From NCBI RefSeq assembly GCF_021654135.1, contig NZ_JAKGSD010000020.1, forward strand, positions 9,171 to 68,673: 59,503 bases of DNA, given 5' to 3'. This stretch comes from Amycolatopsis tucumanensis (GTDB lineage: Bacteria; Actinomycetota; Actinomycetes; Mycobacteriales; Pseudonocardiaceae). The translations under genes were made by a program, and so were the position numbers. The notes under the pieces are model-generated. The model saw only the letters and a list, made by a program, of their open reading frames with translations, was not told the DNA's origin and did no database searches. Shown here one piece after another: positions 40,915 through 49,592 of this stretch (positions are counted from its first letter, which is position 1; every line of letters starts with the position of its first letter).

Positions 40915-43398
40915 ATGGCTAGCGGGGCGGCGACGAGGAGCAGCGGCACGAAGCGGACCGGCGGCAAGGGCAGCACCGCGCGCAGGAGCACGCGCGGCGC
41001 GGCCAAGTCGCGGCCCGCGGCCTCGCGCGCCCGCAAACCCGCCCCGAAGAAGAAGGCCGGGACGTTCAGCAAGGCCGTCCGCGGCGGCTGGAACCTGCTG
41101 GCCAAGGGCCTCGGCAGCCTGGTGCGCACCGTCGGCCGCGGCCGGGAGCTGGAGCCCGAGCACCGCCGCGACGGGCTCGCCCTCGGCTTGATCGCCCTGG
41201 CCCTGATCGTCGCCGCCGGCGTATGGTGGCGCGCGGCCGGACCGGTCGGCGGCTACGTCGAGCTGGCCACCCGCACGATCTTCGGCGCCGGCGCGGTCAC
41301 CCTGCCGCTGGCGCTGGTGGTCTCCGCCGTGGTGCTGATGCGCACCGAGCCGCAACCGGAAGTCCGCCCGCGCATGGTCATCGGCACCATGCTGGGCGTC
41401 CTCGCGCTGCTGGGGCTGCTGCACCTGTTCAACGGCCGCCCGCACGACGCCGAGAACCAGCGCTACGCGGGCGGGATCCTCGGCTTCCTGTCCGGCGACC
41501 TGCTCGCCCAGGGCGTGACGGCCTGGGTCGCGGTGCCGCTGCTGTTCCTCGCGCTCGCGTTCGGCCTGCTCGTGTTCACCGCCACCCGCATCCGCGACAT
41601 CCCGCACCTGGTGCGCACCTGGGGACTGGACCCGGAGGAGCTGGCCGAGGAGGAGGCGCAGCGCGAGGCCCGCGCCGAACGCCGCGACGAGGTCACCGAG
41701 GCCGACCCGAAGGCCGTGCGGCTGCGCAAGCCGTCCCGCCGCCGCCAGGCGAGCGGCGCCGATCCGGAGCAGCTGGACATCGACTCCGCGCTGGCCGAAC
41801 CGCCCACGCCCGCGCGCCCGCCGAAGCCGGTGCCCGCCGCGGTGCCGGAGAAGAAGCCGAAGAAGCCGGAACCGGTCATGGCGGTCACCCGGACCGTCGA
41901 GGGCGACTACGAGCTGCCGCCGGCCGACCTGCTGCAGCTGGGCGACGCGCCGAAGACCCGCAGCAAGGCCAACGACGCCATGATCGAGGCGATCACCGGC
42001 GTGCTGGAGCAGTTCAACGTCGACGCGCAGGTCACCGGCTTCACCCGTGGCCCGACGGTCACGCGCTACGAGGTCGAGCTCGGCCCGGGCGTGAAGGTCG
42101 AGAAGATCACCGCGCTGACCAAGAACATCGCGTACGCGGTGGCCACCGACAACGTCCGCCTGCTCGCGCCGATCCCCGGCAAGTCGGCCGTCGGCATCGA
42201 GGTGCCCAACTCCGACCGCGAGATGGTGCGCCTCGGCGACGTGCTGCGCTCGTCCACCGCGGGCAAGGACACCCACCCGATGGTCATCGGGCTCGGCAAG
42301 GACATCGAGGGCCACTTCGTCACCGCGAACCTGACGAAGATGCCGCACCTGCTGGTCGCAGGCTCCACCGGTTCCGGTAAGTCGAGCTTCGTCAACTCGA
42401 TGCTGGTGTCGCTGCTGGCGCGGGCGACGCCCGAAGAGGTGCGGATGATCCTGATCGACCCGAAGATGGTCGAGCTGACGCCGTACGAGGGCATCCCGCA
42501 CCTGATCACGCCCATCATCACCCAGCCGAAGAAGGCGGCCGCCGCGCTGGCCTGGCTGGTGGAGGAGATGGAGCAGCGCTACCAGGACATGCAGGCCAAC
42601 CGGGTCCGGCACATCGACGACTTCAACCGCAAGGTCAAGTCGGGGGAGATCACCGCGCCGCCGGGCAGCGAGCGCGTGTACCGGCCGTACCCGTACATCA
42701 TGGCGATCGTCGACGAGCTGGCCGACCTGATGATGACCGCGCCGCGCGACGTCGAGGACGCGATCGTCCGGATCACGCAGAAGGCCCGCGCCGCCGGGAT
42801 CCACCTGGTGCTGGCGACGCAGCGCCCGTCGGTCGACGTCGTCACCGGCCTGATCAAGACCAACGTGCCGTCGCGGCTGGCGTTCGCCACGTCGTCGCTG
42901 ACCGACTCGCGCGTCATCCTGGACCAGCCGGGCGCGGAGAAGCTGATCGGCATGGGCGACGGCCTGTACCTGCCGATGGGGGCCGGCAAGCCGGTCCGCA
43001 TCCAGGGGGCCTACGTCGGCGACGACGAGATCGCCTCGATCGTGAACTTCACGAAGGAGCAGGCGCAGCCGGAGTACCAGGAGGGTGTCACCGCCGCGAA
43101 GGCCGGGGAGAAGAAGGAGATCGACCCGGACATCGGCGACGACCTCGACGTCCTGCTGCAGGCGGCCGAGCTGATCGTCACCTCGCAGTTCGGGTCGACG
43201 TCGATGCTGCAGCGCAAGCTGCGGGTCGGCTTCGCCAAGGCCGGGCGGCTGATGGACCTGCTGGAAACGCGCGGCGTGGTGGGCCCGTCGGAGGGCTCGA
43301 AGGCCCGTGACGTGCTGGTCAAGCCGGAGGACCTGGAGGGCACGCTGATGCTCATCCGCGGCGGCTCGATGCCCGACGACGACGGCGAGGCGGACTAG
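40915..43398 (+). CDS. ftsK: DNA translocase FtsK
   Basis: Septum-located ATP-driven DNA pump that clears and aligns chromosomes during division. The 827-residue protein has a basic N-terminus, four membrane helices (about 80-230), a Pro/charged linker, then the motor: Walker A GSTGSGKSSF, Walker B IVDELADLMM, and ARLxxRxx-type sequence. The C-terminal gamma winged helix starts near LLQAAELIVTSQFGSTSML and contacts KOPS/FRS DNA. ATG 40915 follows TACCGT (40903-40908) by 6 nt. The stop shares CTAG with the phospholipase gene's stop. Confidence 0.98.
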   Translation: MASGAATRSSGTKRTGGKGSTARRSTRGAAKSRPAASRARKPAPKKKAGTFSKAVRGGWNLLAKGLGSLVRTVGRGRELEPEHRRDGLALGLIALALIVAAGVWWRAAGPVGGYVELATRTIFGAGAVTLPLALVVSAVVLMRTEPQPEVRPRMVIGTMLGVLALLGLLHLFNGRPHDAENQRYAGGILGFLSGDLLAQGVTAWVAVPLLFLALAFGLLVFTATRIRDIPHLVRTWGLDPEELAEEEAQREARAERRDEVTEADPKAVRLRKPSRRRQASGADPEQLDIDSALAEPPTPARPPKPVPAAVPEKKPKKPEPVMAVTRTVEGDYELPPADLLQLGDAPKTRSKANDAMIEAITGVLEQFNVDAQVTGFTRGPTVTRYEVELGPGVKVEKITALTKNIAYAVATDNVRLLAPIPGKSAVGIEVPNSDREMVRLGDVLRSSTAGKDTHPMVIGLGKDIEGHFVTANLTKMPHLLVAGSTGSGKSSFVNSMLVSLLARATPEEVRMILIDPKMVELTPYEGIPHLITPIITQPKKAAAALAWLVEEMEQRYQDMQANRVRHIDDFNRKVKSGEITAPPGSERVYRPYPYIMAIVDELADLMMTAPRDVEDAIVRITQKARAAGIHLVLATQRPSVDVVTGLIKTNVPSRLAFATSSLTDSRVILDQPGAEKLIGMGDGLYLPMGAGKPVRIQGAYVGDDEIASIVNFTKEQAQPEYQEGVTAAKAGEKKEIDPDIGDDLDVLLQAAELIVTSQFGSTSMLQRKLRVGFAKAGRLMDLLETRGVVGPSEGSKARDVLVKPEDLEGTLMLIRGGSMPDDDGEAD

Positions 43399-43820
43399 GA
43401 GCCGCCGAACTGGCGGACCGCCTGGTAGTACGTCCAGGCCGTGCCGTTGCAGCGCCAGTCGCCGTGACAGATGGTCTTCAGGTCGGTGTAGAAGTTGTCG
43501 TCGATCTTCTTCCGGTTGGCGCTGGTGAACCGGTCCTGCCGCTTGTAGTTGCGGTAGCCGAAGTCGTGCCGGTGGCAGGCGGGGGAGAAGTCGAACCCGA
43601 GCGGCTTGTCCGGCGACCACGAGCAGGTGTCCGACGACCAGTCCAGCTTCGCCGCGTACGGCCGGTCCGTGCGGATCTGCTCGAACCGGCTCAGCGACGT
43701 GCCGAAGAGGTAGGTGTCGGTCACCGACCGGACGTCGACCGCCTGCGCGGTGCCCGCGCCGGCGACGAGTGCGGTGGCCAGAGCGGCCGTGGACAGCAGA
43801 CGACGGGCGGCGGCGCGCAT
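43395..43820 (-). CDS. Secreted prokaryotic phospholipase A2
   Basis: A 141-residue secreted enzyme of the actinobacterial phospholipase A2 family. Residues 1-27 form a signal peptide ending in AQA. The catalytic His/Asp pair lies in SPACHRHDFGYRNYKRQ, and four cysteines fit two disulfides. It would release fatty acids from glycerophospholipids outside the cell. ATG 43820 has GAGGAG upstream. The gene is inserted between ftsK and the acetyltransferase gene; its TAG overlaps the ftsK TAG in the palindrome CTAG (43395-43398). Confidence 0.88.
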   Translation of the reverse strand: MRAAARRLLSTAALATALVAGAGTAQAVDVRSVTDTYLFGTSLSRFEQIRTDRPYAAKLDWSSDTCSWSPDKPLGFDFSPACHRHDFGYRNYKRQDRFTSANRKKIDDNFYTDLKTICHGDWRCNGTAWTYYQAVRQFGGS

Positions 43821-43934
43821 CCGGGGCTCCTCGCTGATCAGGGGGACGACCATGATCAGCTTCCGGCCGAGGGATCACGGCCACCAGCCCCGAAAGGTGG
43901 ATACCGGGCGAACTTCACCCGGCGGGCGCAACCG

Positions 43935-44456
43935 CTACAGCTCCAGGAGCATCCGCGTGTTGCCGAGCGTGTTCGGCTTCGCGTAGGGGAGTTCGAGGAA
44001 CTCGGCCACGCCCGGGTCCACCGAGCGGCGCATCTCCTCGTACACCGAGCTCGGCACCGGTGTGCCGTCGATCTCGGTGAACCCGTGCCGCGCGAAGAAG
44101 CTCGTCTCGAAGGTCAGCACGAAGATCCGGCGCAGCCCCAGTTCCCGCGCCAGCGAGATCAGCTGCGCGACCAGCCGGTGCCCGATGCCCTGCCCGCGCA
44201 TCCGCTTGTCGACCGCGACCGTGCGGATCTCCGCCAGGTCCTCCCACAGGACGTGCAGCGCGCCGCAGCCCACGATGTCACCGTTCTCGCCGCCGATATC
44301 CGCGACCCAGAACTCCTGCATGTCCTCGTACAGGGTGACGAGCTCCTTCTCGAGCAACACCCGCCCCGCGTCCGCGTCCACCAACGCCTTGATCTTGCGG
44401 ACATCCGAGATCCGGGCCCGCCGGATCTCGACGGTAGGGGAAGGATCACCGTGCAC
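43935..44456 (-). CDS. N-acetylglutamate synthase-like N-acetyltransferase
   Basis: A 173-residue GNAT protein, orthologous by neighbourhood to the M. tuberculosis Rv2747 enzyme, described as the L-glutamate N-acetyltransferase of arginine biosynthesis. The motif AVDKRMRGQGIGHRLVAQLISLAREL is the acetyl-CoA loop, and VLTFETSFFARHGFTEID is the usual closing strand. GTG 44456 was chosen because a TACGGT hexamer (44463-44468) ends 6 nt upstream; a GTG at 44507 would add 17 residues. It is divergent from rimO. Confidence 0.87.
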   Translation of the reverse strand: MHGDPSPTVEIRRARISDVRKIKALVDADAGRVLLEKELVTLYEDMQEFWVADIGGENGDIVGCGALHVLWEDLAEIRTVAVDKRMRGQGIGHRLVAQLISLARELGLRRIFVLTFETSFFARHGFTEIDGTPVPSSVYEEMRRSVDPGVAEFLELPYAKPNTLGNTRMLLEL

Positions 44457-44536
44457 CGATCGACCGTATCGGGGCGGGGGCGGGCCTGTCGCGGTGGGTT
44501 CGGCCACGCCCGCGCCCGCCAGCTACCCTGAGTGTC

Positions 44537-45958
44537 GTGTCTTCTGCCGCCACCGAGCCCTCCGGCCGTCGTGTCTCCCTGTTGACCCTGGGCTGCGCCC
44601 GCAACGAGGTGGACTCCGAGGAGCTGGCCGGCCGGCTCGCCGAAGGGGGCTGGGAGCTCGCCGACGAACCCGAGGGCAGCGACGTGATCGTCGTGAACAC
44701 CTGCGGGTTCGTGGAGTCGGCGAAGAAGGACTCGGTCGACACGCTGCTGGCCGCCGCCGACACCGGCGCGAAGGTCGTCGCCGTCGGCTGCATGGCCGAG
44801 CGCTACGGCGCCGAGCTGGCCGAGAGCCTGCCGGAGGCCCACGCCGTCCTCGGGTTCGACCACTACAACGACCTCGCGGCCCGCCTGGACGACGTCGCGG
44901 CCGGCCGCACCATCGCCTCGCACACCCCGGGCGACCGCCGCAAGCTGCTGCCGATCACCCCGGTCGAGCGCGCCGCGGCCACCGAGGACGTGTCGATCCC
45001 CGGCCACGGCTGGGGTCCGCGCGTGCTGCGCAACCGGCTGTCCGACTCGCCGGTGGCGGCGCTGAAGATCGCCTCGGGCTGCGACCGCCGCTGCTCGTTC
45101 TGCGCGATCCCGTCGTTCCGCGGCTCGTTCGTCTCGCGCCACCCGGACGAGATCCTCGCCGAGGCCGCCTGGCTGGCCGGCCAGGGCGTCAAGGAGCTGT
45201 TCCTGGTCAGCGAGAACTCCACGTCCTACGGCAAGGACCTGAGCCGCGACCTGGGCGGCACCCGCGCGCTGGAGCGGCTGCTGCCCCAGCTGGCCGGGAT
45301 CGAGGGCATCCAGCGGGTCCGCGTGTCCTACCTGCAGCCCGCCGAGACCCGCCCGGACCTGGTCCGCGCCATCGCGACCACGCCGGGTGTGGCGCCCTAC
45401 TTCGACATGTCCTTCCAGCACTCCAGCGAGACCGTGCTTCGCCGGATGCGCCGCTTCGGCTCCACCAAGTCGTTCCTCGCGCTGATCCAGCAGATCCGCG
45501 AGTACGCGCCGGAGGCGGGCATCCGCAGCAACGTGATCGTCGGCTTCCCGGGCGAGACCGAGGACGACGTCGCCGAGCTGGAGCACTTCCTCACCGAGGC
45601 CGGGCTGGACGCGGTCGGCGTGTTCGGCTACTCCGACGAGGACGGCACCGAGGCCGAGACCTACGACGGCAAGATCGACCCCGAGGTGGTCGCCGAGCGC
45701 GTCGCGCGGGTCTCCGCGCTGGTCGAGGAGCTGACCGCGCAGCGTGCCGAGGACCGCGTCGGCGAGATCGTCGAGGTGCTGGTGGAGGAGGCCGACGACG
45801 AGGAGGTGTCCGGCCGCGCCGCGCACCAGGCGCCCGAGGTCGACGGCGCCTGCATCGTGCTCGACGGCGACGGCCTCGAGGCCGGGCAGATGGTCCGCTG
45901 CCGGGTCGTCGGCTCCGAGGGCGTCGACCTGCTCGTCGAGCCGGACACGGGCAGATGA
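44537..45958 (+). CDS. rimO: Ribosomal protein S12 methylthiotransferase RimO
   Basis: Radical-SAM enzyme that adds a methylthio group to an aspartate of ribosomal protein S12. It has 473 residues: an N-terminal MTTase domain with iron-sulfur cysteines (TLGCARNE, VNTCGFVES, VGCMAERYG), a radical-SAM core with ASGCDRRCSFCAIP (CxxxCxxC), and a C-terminal TRAM domain. GTG 44537 follows TACCCT (44524-44529) by 7 nt without a Shine-Dalgarno. The stop overlaps pgsA (ATGA), starting a rimO-pgsA-cinA-clgR series. Confidence 0.96.
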   Translation: MSSAATEPSGRRVSLLTLGCARNEVDSEELAGRLAEGGWELADEPEGSDVIVVNTCGFVESAKKDSVDTLLAAADTGAKVVAVGCMAERYGAELAESLPEAHAVLGFDHYNDLAARLDDVAAGRTIASHTPGDRRKLLPITPVERAAATEDVSIPGHGWGPRVLRNRLSDSPVAALKIASGCDRRCSFCAIPSFRGSFVSRHPDEILAEAAWLAGQGVKELFLVSENSTSYGKDLSRDLGGTRALERLLPQLAGIEGIQRVRVSYLQPAETRPDLVRAIATTPGVAPYFDMSFQHSSETVLRRMRRFGSTKSFLALIQQIREYAPEAGIRSNVIVGFPGETEDDVAELEHFLTEAGLDAVGVFGYSDEDGTEAETYDGKIDPEVVAERVARVSALVEELTAQRAEDRVGEIVEVLVEEADDEEVSGRAAHQAPEVDGACIVLDGDGLEAGQMVRCRVVGSEGVDLLVEPDTGR

Positions 45959-46584
45959 GCGCCGCGGCGGAGGAGTCGGCGCAGGCGGGCGGGGAGGCCG
46001 GCCCGCCCCACCGTGAGCCCGAGCCGACCCCGGTCCCCACGCTCAACGTCGCGAACCTGCTGACCCTGTCCCGGATCATCCTGGTCCCGCTGTTCGTGCT
46101 GGCGCTGTTCGCAGGCGGCGGCGAGGACACCGGCTGGCGGATCGGCGCGACGGTGCTGTTCGCGATCGCGTCGCTGACCGACCAGGTGGACGGCTGGGTC
46201 GCCCGCCGCTACGGGCTGATCACGGACTTCGGCAAGATCGCCGACCCGATCGCGGACAAGGCGCTGATCGGCGCGGCGCTGGTGGGCCTGAGCCTGCTCG
46301 GCGAGCTGCCCTGGTGGGTGACCGTGGTGATCGCGGTCCGCGAGATCGGCGTCACCCTGCTGCGGTTCTGGGTGATCCGGCACGGCGTGATCCCGGCCAG
46401 CCGCGGCGGCAAGGCCAAGACGATGACCCAGATCCTGGCGATCGTGACCTACCTGCTGCCGCTGCCGGACGGCGCGCTGCCGGTCCAGTGGGCGCTGATG
46501 GGCCTCGCGGTGGCGCTCACCGTCGTCACCGGCGCCGACTACGTCGTGCGCGCCGTGCGGCTGCGCGCGGCGGCCCGGGCATGA
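45955..46584 (+). CDS. pgsA: CDP-diacylglycerol-glycerol-3-phosphate 3-phosphatidyltransferase
   Basis: Makes phosphatidylglycerol phosphate, the precursor of phosphatidylglycerol and cardiolipin. The 209-residue protein has the complete CDP-alcohol transferase motif DG-x2-AR-x8-G-x3-D-x3-D (DGWVARRYGLITDFGKIAD, then PIAD) and about six helices. It corresponds to mycobacterial pgsA3. ATG overlaps the rimO stop, and its own stop overlaps cinA. Confidence 0.95.
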   Translation: MSAAAEESAQAGGEAGPPHREPEPTPVPTLNVANLLTLSRIILVPLFVLALFAGGGEDTGWRIGATVLFAIASLTDQVDGWVARRYGLITDFGKIADPIADKALIGAALVGLSLLGELPWWVTVVIAVREIGVTLLRFWVIRHGVIPASRGGKAKTMTQILAIVTYLLPLPDGALPVQWALMGLAVALTVVTGADYVVRAVRLRAAARA

Positions 46585-47045
46585 CGTCGGCGCGCCCGGT
46601 GGTGGCCGCGCTGGTGCGGCTCGGGCAGACGGTGGCCGCCGCGGAGTCGCTGACCGCCGGCCTGGTCACCGCGACGCTGACCGAGGTGCCCGGCTCCAGC
46701 GCGGTCGTGCGCGGCGGGCTGGTGGTCTACGCCACCGACCTCAAGGCGAAGCTCGCCGGGGTGGACCCGGCGCTGCTGGCCGCGCACGGCGCGGTGCACC
46801 CGGAGGTGGCGGCGCAGCTCGCGGAGGGCGCGCGGGAGCGCTGCGGCGCGGACTGGGGGCTGGGGCTGACCGGCGTGGCCGGGCCGGACCCGCAGGACGG
46901 CGTCGCCCCCGGCACCGTGCACATCGGCCTCGCCGGGCCGGCCGGCCGGGACGTGCGCACCCACTGGTTCGAGGGCGACCGCGCGGCCGTCCGGCGCGCC
47001 TCGGTGACGGCCGCGCTCGACCTGCTGGGGGAACATCTCACTTGA
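46581..47045 (+). CDS. CinA C-terminal domain protein (NMN deamidase type)
   Basis: A 154-residue stand-alone CinA domain, expected to deamidate nicotinamide mononucleotide in NAD recycling. The signature AAESLTAGLVTATLTEVPGSS and LGLTGVAGPDPQDGVAPGTVHIGLA are the family blocks. ATG overlaps the pgsA stop (ATGA). Its last codons contain the -35 element of the clgR promoter, so the operon can be tuned at clgR independently. Confidence 0.9.
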   Translation: MTSARPVVAALVRLGQTVAAAESLTAGLVTATLTEVPGSSAVVRGGLVVYATDLKAKLAGVDPALLAAHGAVHPEVAAQLAEGARERCGADWGLGLTGVAGPDPQDGVAPGTVHIGLAGPAGRDVRTHWFEGDRAAVRRASVTAALDLLGEHLT

Positions 47046-47066
47046 TCGGGGCGTTCGCCCTGGGCG
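47030..47066 (+). promoter_or_regulatory. ECF-type promoter and ClgR box upstream of clgR
   Basis: GGAACA (47030-47035), a 16-nt spacer and CGTT (47052-47055) match the SigE/SigH-like ECF promoter pattern. Overlapping its -10, GTTCGC-N5-GCG (47053-47066) matches the published ClgR operator pattern from Streptomyces. A promoter controlled by an ECF factor and by ClgR itself is inferred. Confidence 0.65.
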
Positions 47067-47140
47067 TATCCCCGTGTCAATCGCTGCGAGGAGGCGCTCG
47101 AACTGGGTAACGTGGTCGGTATCAGGAAGGGAGGCGCGCG

Positions 47141-47590
47141 ATGACCGTGCTCCTGCGCGAGGCGATCGGCGACCGGCTCCGGCATGCCCGCACCAACAAG
47201 CGTCGCACACTGCGCGACATCTCCCGCGCCGCCAAGGTCAGCCTCGGCTACCTGTCCGAGGTGGAGCGCGGGCAGAAGGAGGCGTCCAGTGAACTGCTGG
47301 CGTCCATCTGCGAGGCGCTCGAGCTGCCGCTGGCCGAGCTGCTGAGCAACGTCGCCGCCGACATCTCGGCTCTGGAGAGCGTGGACGTGCCGACGATGCC
47401 CGAGACCGCCGAGAGCGAGGGCCGCGTGCGCAAGACGGGTGCGCCGTCCGCCGCGACGGGCCGGCTCGAAAGCGGCCGCCTCATCGACGGCGTGATCGGC
47501 AACGACCTGTCGGACCTGCGGGTTTCCGGTCAGCGGGTCGGGCCGTCGCTGCGCACCACCATCCGCGCGCCGAAGATGGTCGCGGCCTGA
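47141..47590 (+). CDS. clgR: ClgR-type XRE transcriptional activator
   Basis: A 149-residue regulator that activates clp protease genes and, in mycobacteria, the psp operon. The N-terminal helix-turn-helix is LRDISRAAKVSLGYLSEVERGQKEASSELL. The short C-terminal tail ending in APKMVAA resembles the non-polar, degron-like end of ClgR proteins that are turned over by Clp. ATG 47141 has GGAAGGGAGG upstream. It lies after cinA/pgsA and before pspA, exactly as in mycobacteria (Rv2746c-Rv2745c-Rv2744c). Confidence 0.92.
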   Translation: MTVLLREAIGDRLRHARTNKRRTLRDISRAAKVSLGYLSEVERGQKEASSELLASICEALELPLAELLSNVAADISALESVDVPTMPETAESEGRVRKTGAPSAATGRLESGRLIDGVIGNDLSDLRVSGQRVGPSLRTTIRAPKMVAA

Positions 47591-47614
47591 TCACCCGCTG
47601 AGAACATCCGACGA

Positions 47615-47657
47615 GAAGGCCACCGTCCGGGCGCCGCGCGCCCAGGCGGTGGCCTTC
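47615..47657 (+). terminator. Terminator between clgR and pspA
   Basis: GAAGGCCACCG (47615-47625) pairs perfectly with CGGTGGCCTTC (47647-47657). A GGGCGC/GCGCCC hairpin sits inside the loop. It separates the clgR transcript from pspA, which has its own promoter downstream. Confidence 0.75.
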
Positions 47658-47743
47658 GCGCGTCCGGTCCGGGGAGGCCGGTCAGGGTCGTCCCTGAAAT
47701 CCCCCGGGGTCGCCTGGAACACACGGGCGCGACCTGACACGAT

Positions 47744-47769
47744 GGAACCCACCCCGGGGTCGCGGCGTT
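47744..47769 (+). promoter_or_regulatory. ECF-type promoter of pspA
   Basis: GGAACC (47744-47749), 16-nt spacer, CGTT (47766-47769): the same element and spacing as before clgR. Predicted leader about 70 nt, followed by GGCGGAGGAG before the pspA ATG. Confidence 0.6.
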
Positions 47770-47844
47770 GCTCAGACAGGGGAGAGCGACGCCGGGCGAC
47801 CATCGGCGACACCCAGGCAGGGATCTAGAAGGCAGGCGGAGGAG

Positions 47845-48681
47845 ATGGCCAACCCTTTCGTGAAGTTCTGGAAGTACCTCATGGCGTCGTTCTCGTCGAA
47901 GATCGACGAGCACGCCGACCCGAAGGTGCAGATCCAGCAGGCCATCGAGGAGGCGCAGCGCAACCACCAGGCGCTCTCCCAGCAGGCCGCCGCGGTTATC
48001 GGTAACCAGCGGCAGCTGGAGATGAAGCTCAACCGCCAGCTCGCCGAGGTCGAGAAGCTGCAGGCGTCGGCGCGGCAGGCGCTGGTGCTGGCCGACGAGG
48101 CCCGCGCCAAGGGGGACGAGCAGAAGGCCCAGCAGTACGAGGTGGCCGCGGAGTCGTTCGCCACCCAGCTGGTCACGGCCGAGCAGAGCATCGAGGACCT
48201 CAAGACGCTGCACGACCAGGCCCTGCAGGCCGCCGCGCAGGCGAAGCAGGCCGTCGAGCGCAACTCGGCGATGCTGCAGCAGAAGCTGGCCGAGCGCACC
48301 AAGCTGCTCTCGCAGCTGGAGCAGGCCAAGATGCAGGAGCAGGTGTCGGCCTCGCTCAACCAGATGTCGCAGCTCACCGCGCCGGGCAACACCCCGTCGC
48401 TGGAAGAGGTGCGGGAGAAGATCGAGCGCCGCTACACCACCGCGCTGGGGCAGGCGGAGCTGGCGCAGAACTCGGTGCAGGGCCGCATGCTCGAGGTGCA
48501 GCAGGCCACCACGCAGATGGCGGGCAGCTCGCGGCTGGAGCAGATCCGGGCGTCCATGCGGGGCGACTCGGTGGCGCAGGTGACCTCCGGCTCCGGTGAG
48601 AAGGCGGCGTCGCCGGCGGCGGACATCCAGCGCGAGATCGAGTCGCGCGTCCAGGCCGAGCAGCAGAAGAACCAGGCCTGA
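47845..48681 (+). CDS. pspA: Phage shock protein A (PspA/IM30)
   Basis: Peripheral membrane-stress protein that forms oligomeric scaffolds on damaged membranes. The 278-residue chain is almost entirely coiled coil, from an amphipathic N-terminus (MANPFVKFWKYLMASFSSKI) through QQAIEEAQRNHQAL and VTAEQSIEDLKTLH to the last helix. A Ser/Thr-rich C-terminal tail follows. It is orthologous to mycobacterial Rv2744c (35-kDa antigen). ATG 47845 has GGAGGAG 3-9 nt upstream. pspM follows 11 bp later. Confidence 0.95.
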   Translation: MANPFVKFWKYLMASFSSKIDEHADPKVQIQQAIEEAQRNHQALSQQAAAVIGNQRQLEMKLNRQLAEVEKLQASARQALVLADEARAKGDEQKAQQYEVAAESFATQLVTAEQSIEDLKTLHDQALQAAAQAKQAVERNSAMLQQKLAERTKLLSQLEQAKMQEQVSASLNQMSQLTAPGNTPSLEEVREKIERRYTTALGQAELAQNSVQGRMLEVQQATTQMAGSSRLEQIRASMRGDSVAQVTSGSGEKAASPAADIQREIESRVQAEQQKNQA

Positions 48682-48692
48682 GCGGGTAGGCG

Positions 48693-49592
48693 ATGGCGTC
48701 GGGCAGGCGGGACTTCTCGCAGTTCCAGGCGAAACTGGAAAAGCACATCGAGCGCCTGCCCGACTACGCGCAGCGCGCGCAGCAGAAGCTGCAGCGGTAC
48801 ACGGAGCAGGGTTCGTCCGGCTCGGGGACGCGGCCGAAGGTCGTCTCCCAGGCGATGCCGGTGCTCAACGAGGCCCGCGCGAAGTGGGTCGCGTGGAACT
48901 CGCCCGAGGCGAAGCTCGCGCGGCGCAAGCAGCGGACCTCGCGGGCGCTGACGCTGTGGATCATGGCTTCGGTGCTGTTCGTGCTGTACGCCGTGATCGG
49001 CTGGTTCGGGCTTGCCGGGGCGGGCGGAGTGGCCGAGGCGGCGCCGGGGATCTTCGGCGCGGTCGTGTTCACGACGTTGTCGGTGCGCTCGGCGCTGCGG
49101 TTGCGGCAGCTGAACCGGGTCGTGCTGCCGGTCAGCACCACCCCGCCGCCGCTGCCGCCGTCCGGTTCCGCGGCACGCCCCGCGATGCAGCGGCTCGCCG
49201 AGTGCGAGTCGACGCTGGCCGACCTGCTGCGGCAGTTGTCGGAGCCCTCGGCGCTCGGCGCGGCGCCGGTGCCGGAGTACTCGGTGGCCGACGCCCGGTC
49301 GACGGCCGCCGAGGCCGCGACGGCGCTGCGGGCGCTGGCCCTGCGGATCCAGTCGATCGAGCGAGCACGCGACGCGGCCCCGGCCGGCGAGCGGGCCGCG
49401 CTGGACTCGGCGATCGCCACGCTGCGGGAGCAGCTGGACGACGGGGTGGAGAGCTTCGGAGCCCTGGTCGCCGCGGCGGGCCGCGCGGTGGCCGCGAGCA
49501 GCCACGGCCTCGCCGACTCGCGCCTCTTCCTGACCGACGCGACCGACCGGCTCGCCGGACTGGCCCTGGCGCTCCGCGAACTCTCCACCTGA
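48693..49592 (+). CDS. pspM: Psp membrane protein PspM-like
   Basis: A 299-residue envelope-stress protein matching the position and layout of mycobacterial Rv2743c. The cytosolic N-terminus (about 1-85) includes ERLPDYAQRAQQKLQ. Two membrane helices (about 90-150) follow, with LTLWIMASVLFVLYAVIGWFG. The tail is a helical, Ala/Leu-rich coiled coil. It likely links PspA to the membrane. The third mycobacterial gene, Rv2742c (pspN), is not seen; a minisatellite follows instead. Confidence 0.8.
   Translation: MASGRRDFSQFQAKLEKHIERLPDYAQRAQQKLQRYTEQGSSGSGTRPKVVSQAMPVLNEARAKWVAWNSPEAKLARRKQRTSRALTLWIMASVLFVLYAVIGWFGLAGAGGVAEAAPGIFGAVVFTTLSVRSALRLRQLNRVVLPVSTTPPPLPPSGSAARPAMQRLAECESTLADLLRQLSEPSALGAAPVPEYSVADARSTAAEAATALRALALRIQSIERARDAAPAGERAALDSAIATLREQLDDGVESFGALVAAAGRAVAASSHGLADSRLFLTDATDRLAGLALALRELST

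Noticed and set aside
40801..43884. A 1027-codon open frame antisense to ftsK and phospholipase A2
   Set aside because: Same reason: ftsK and phospholipase A2 are unambiguous, and the antisense product is low-complexity.
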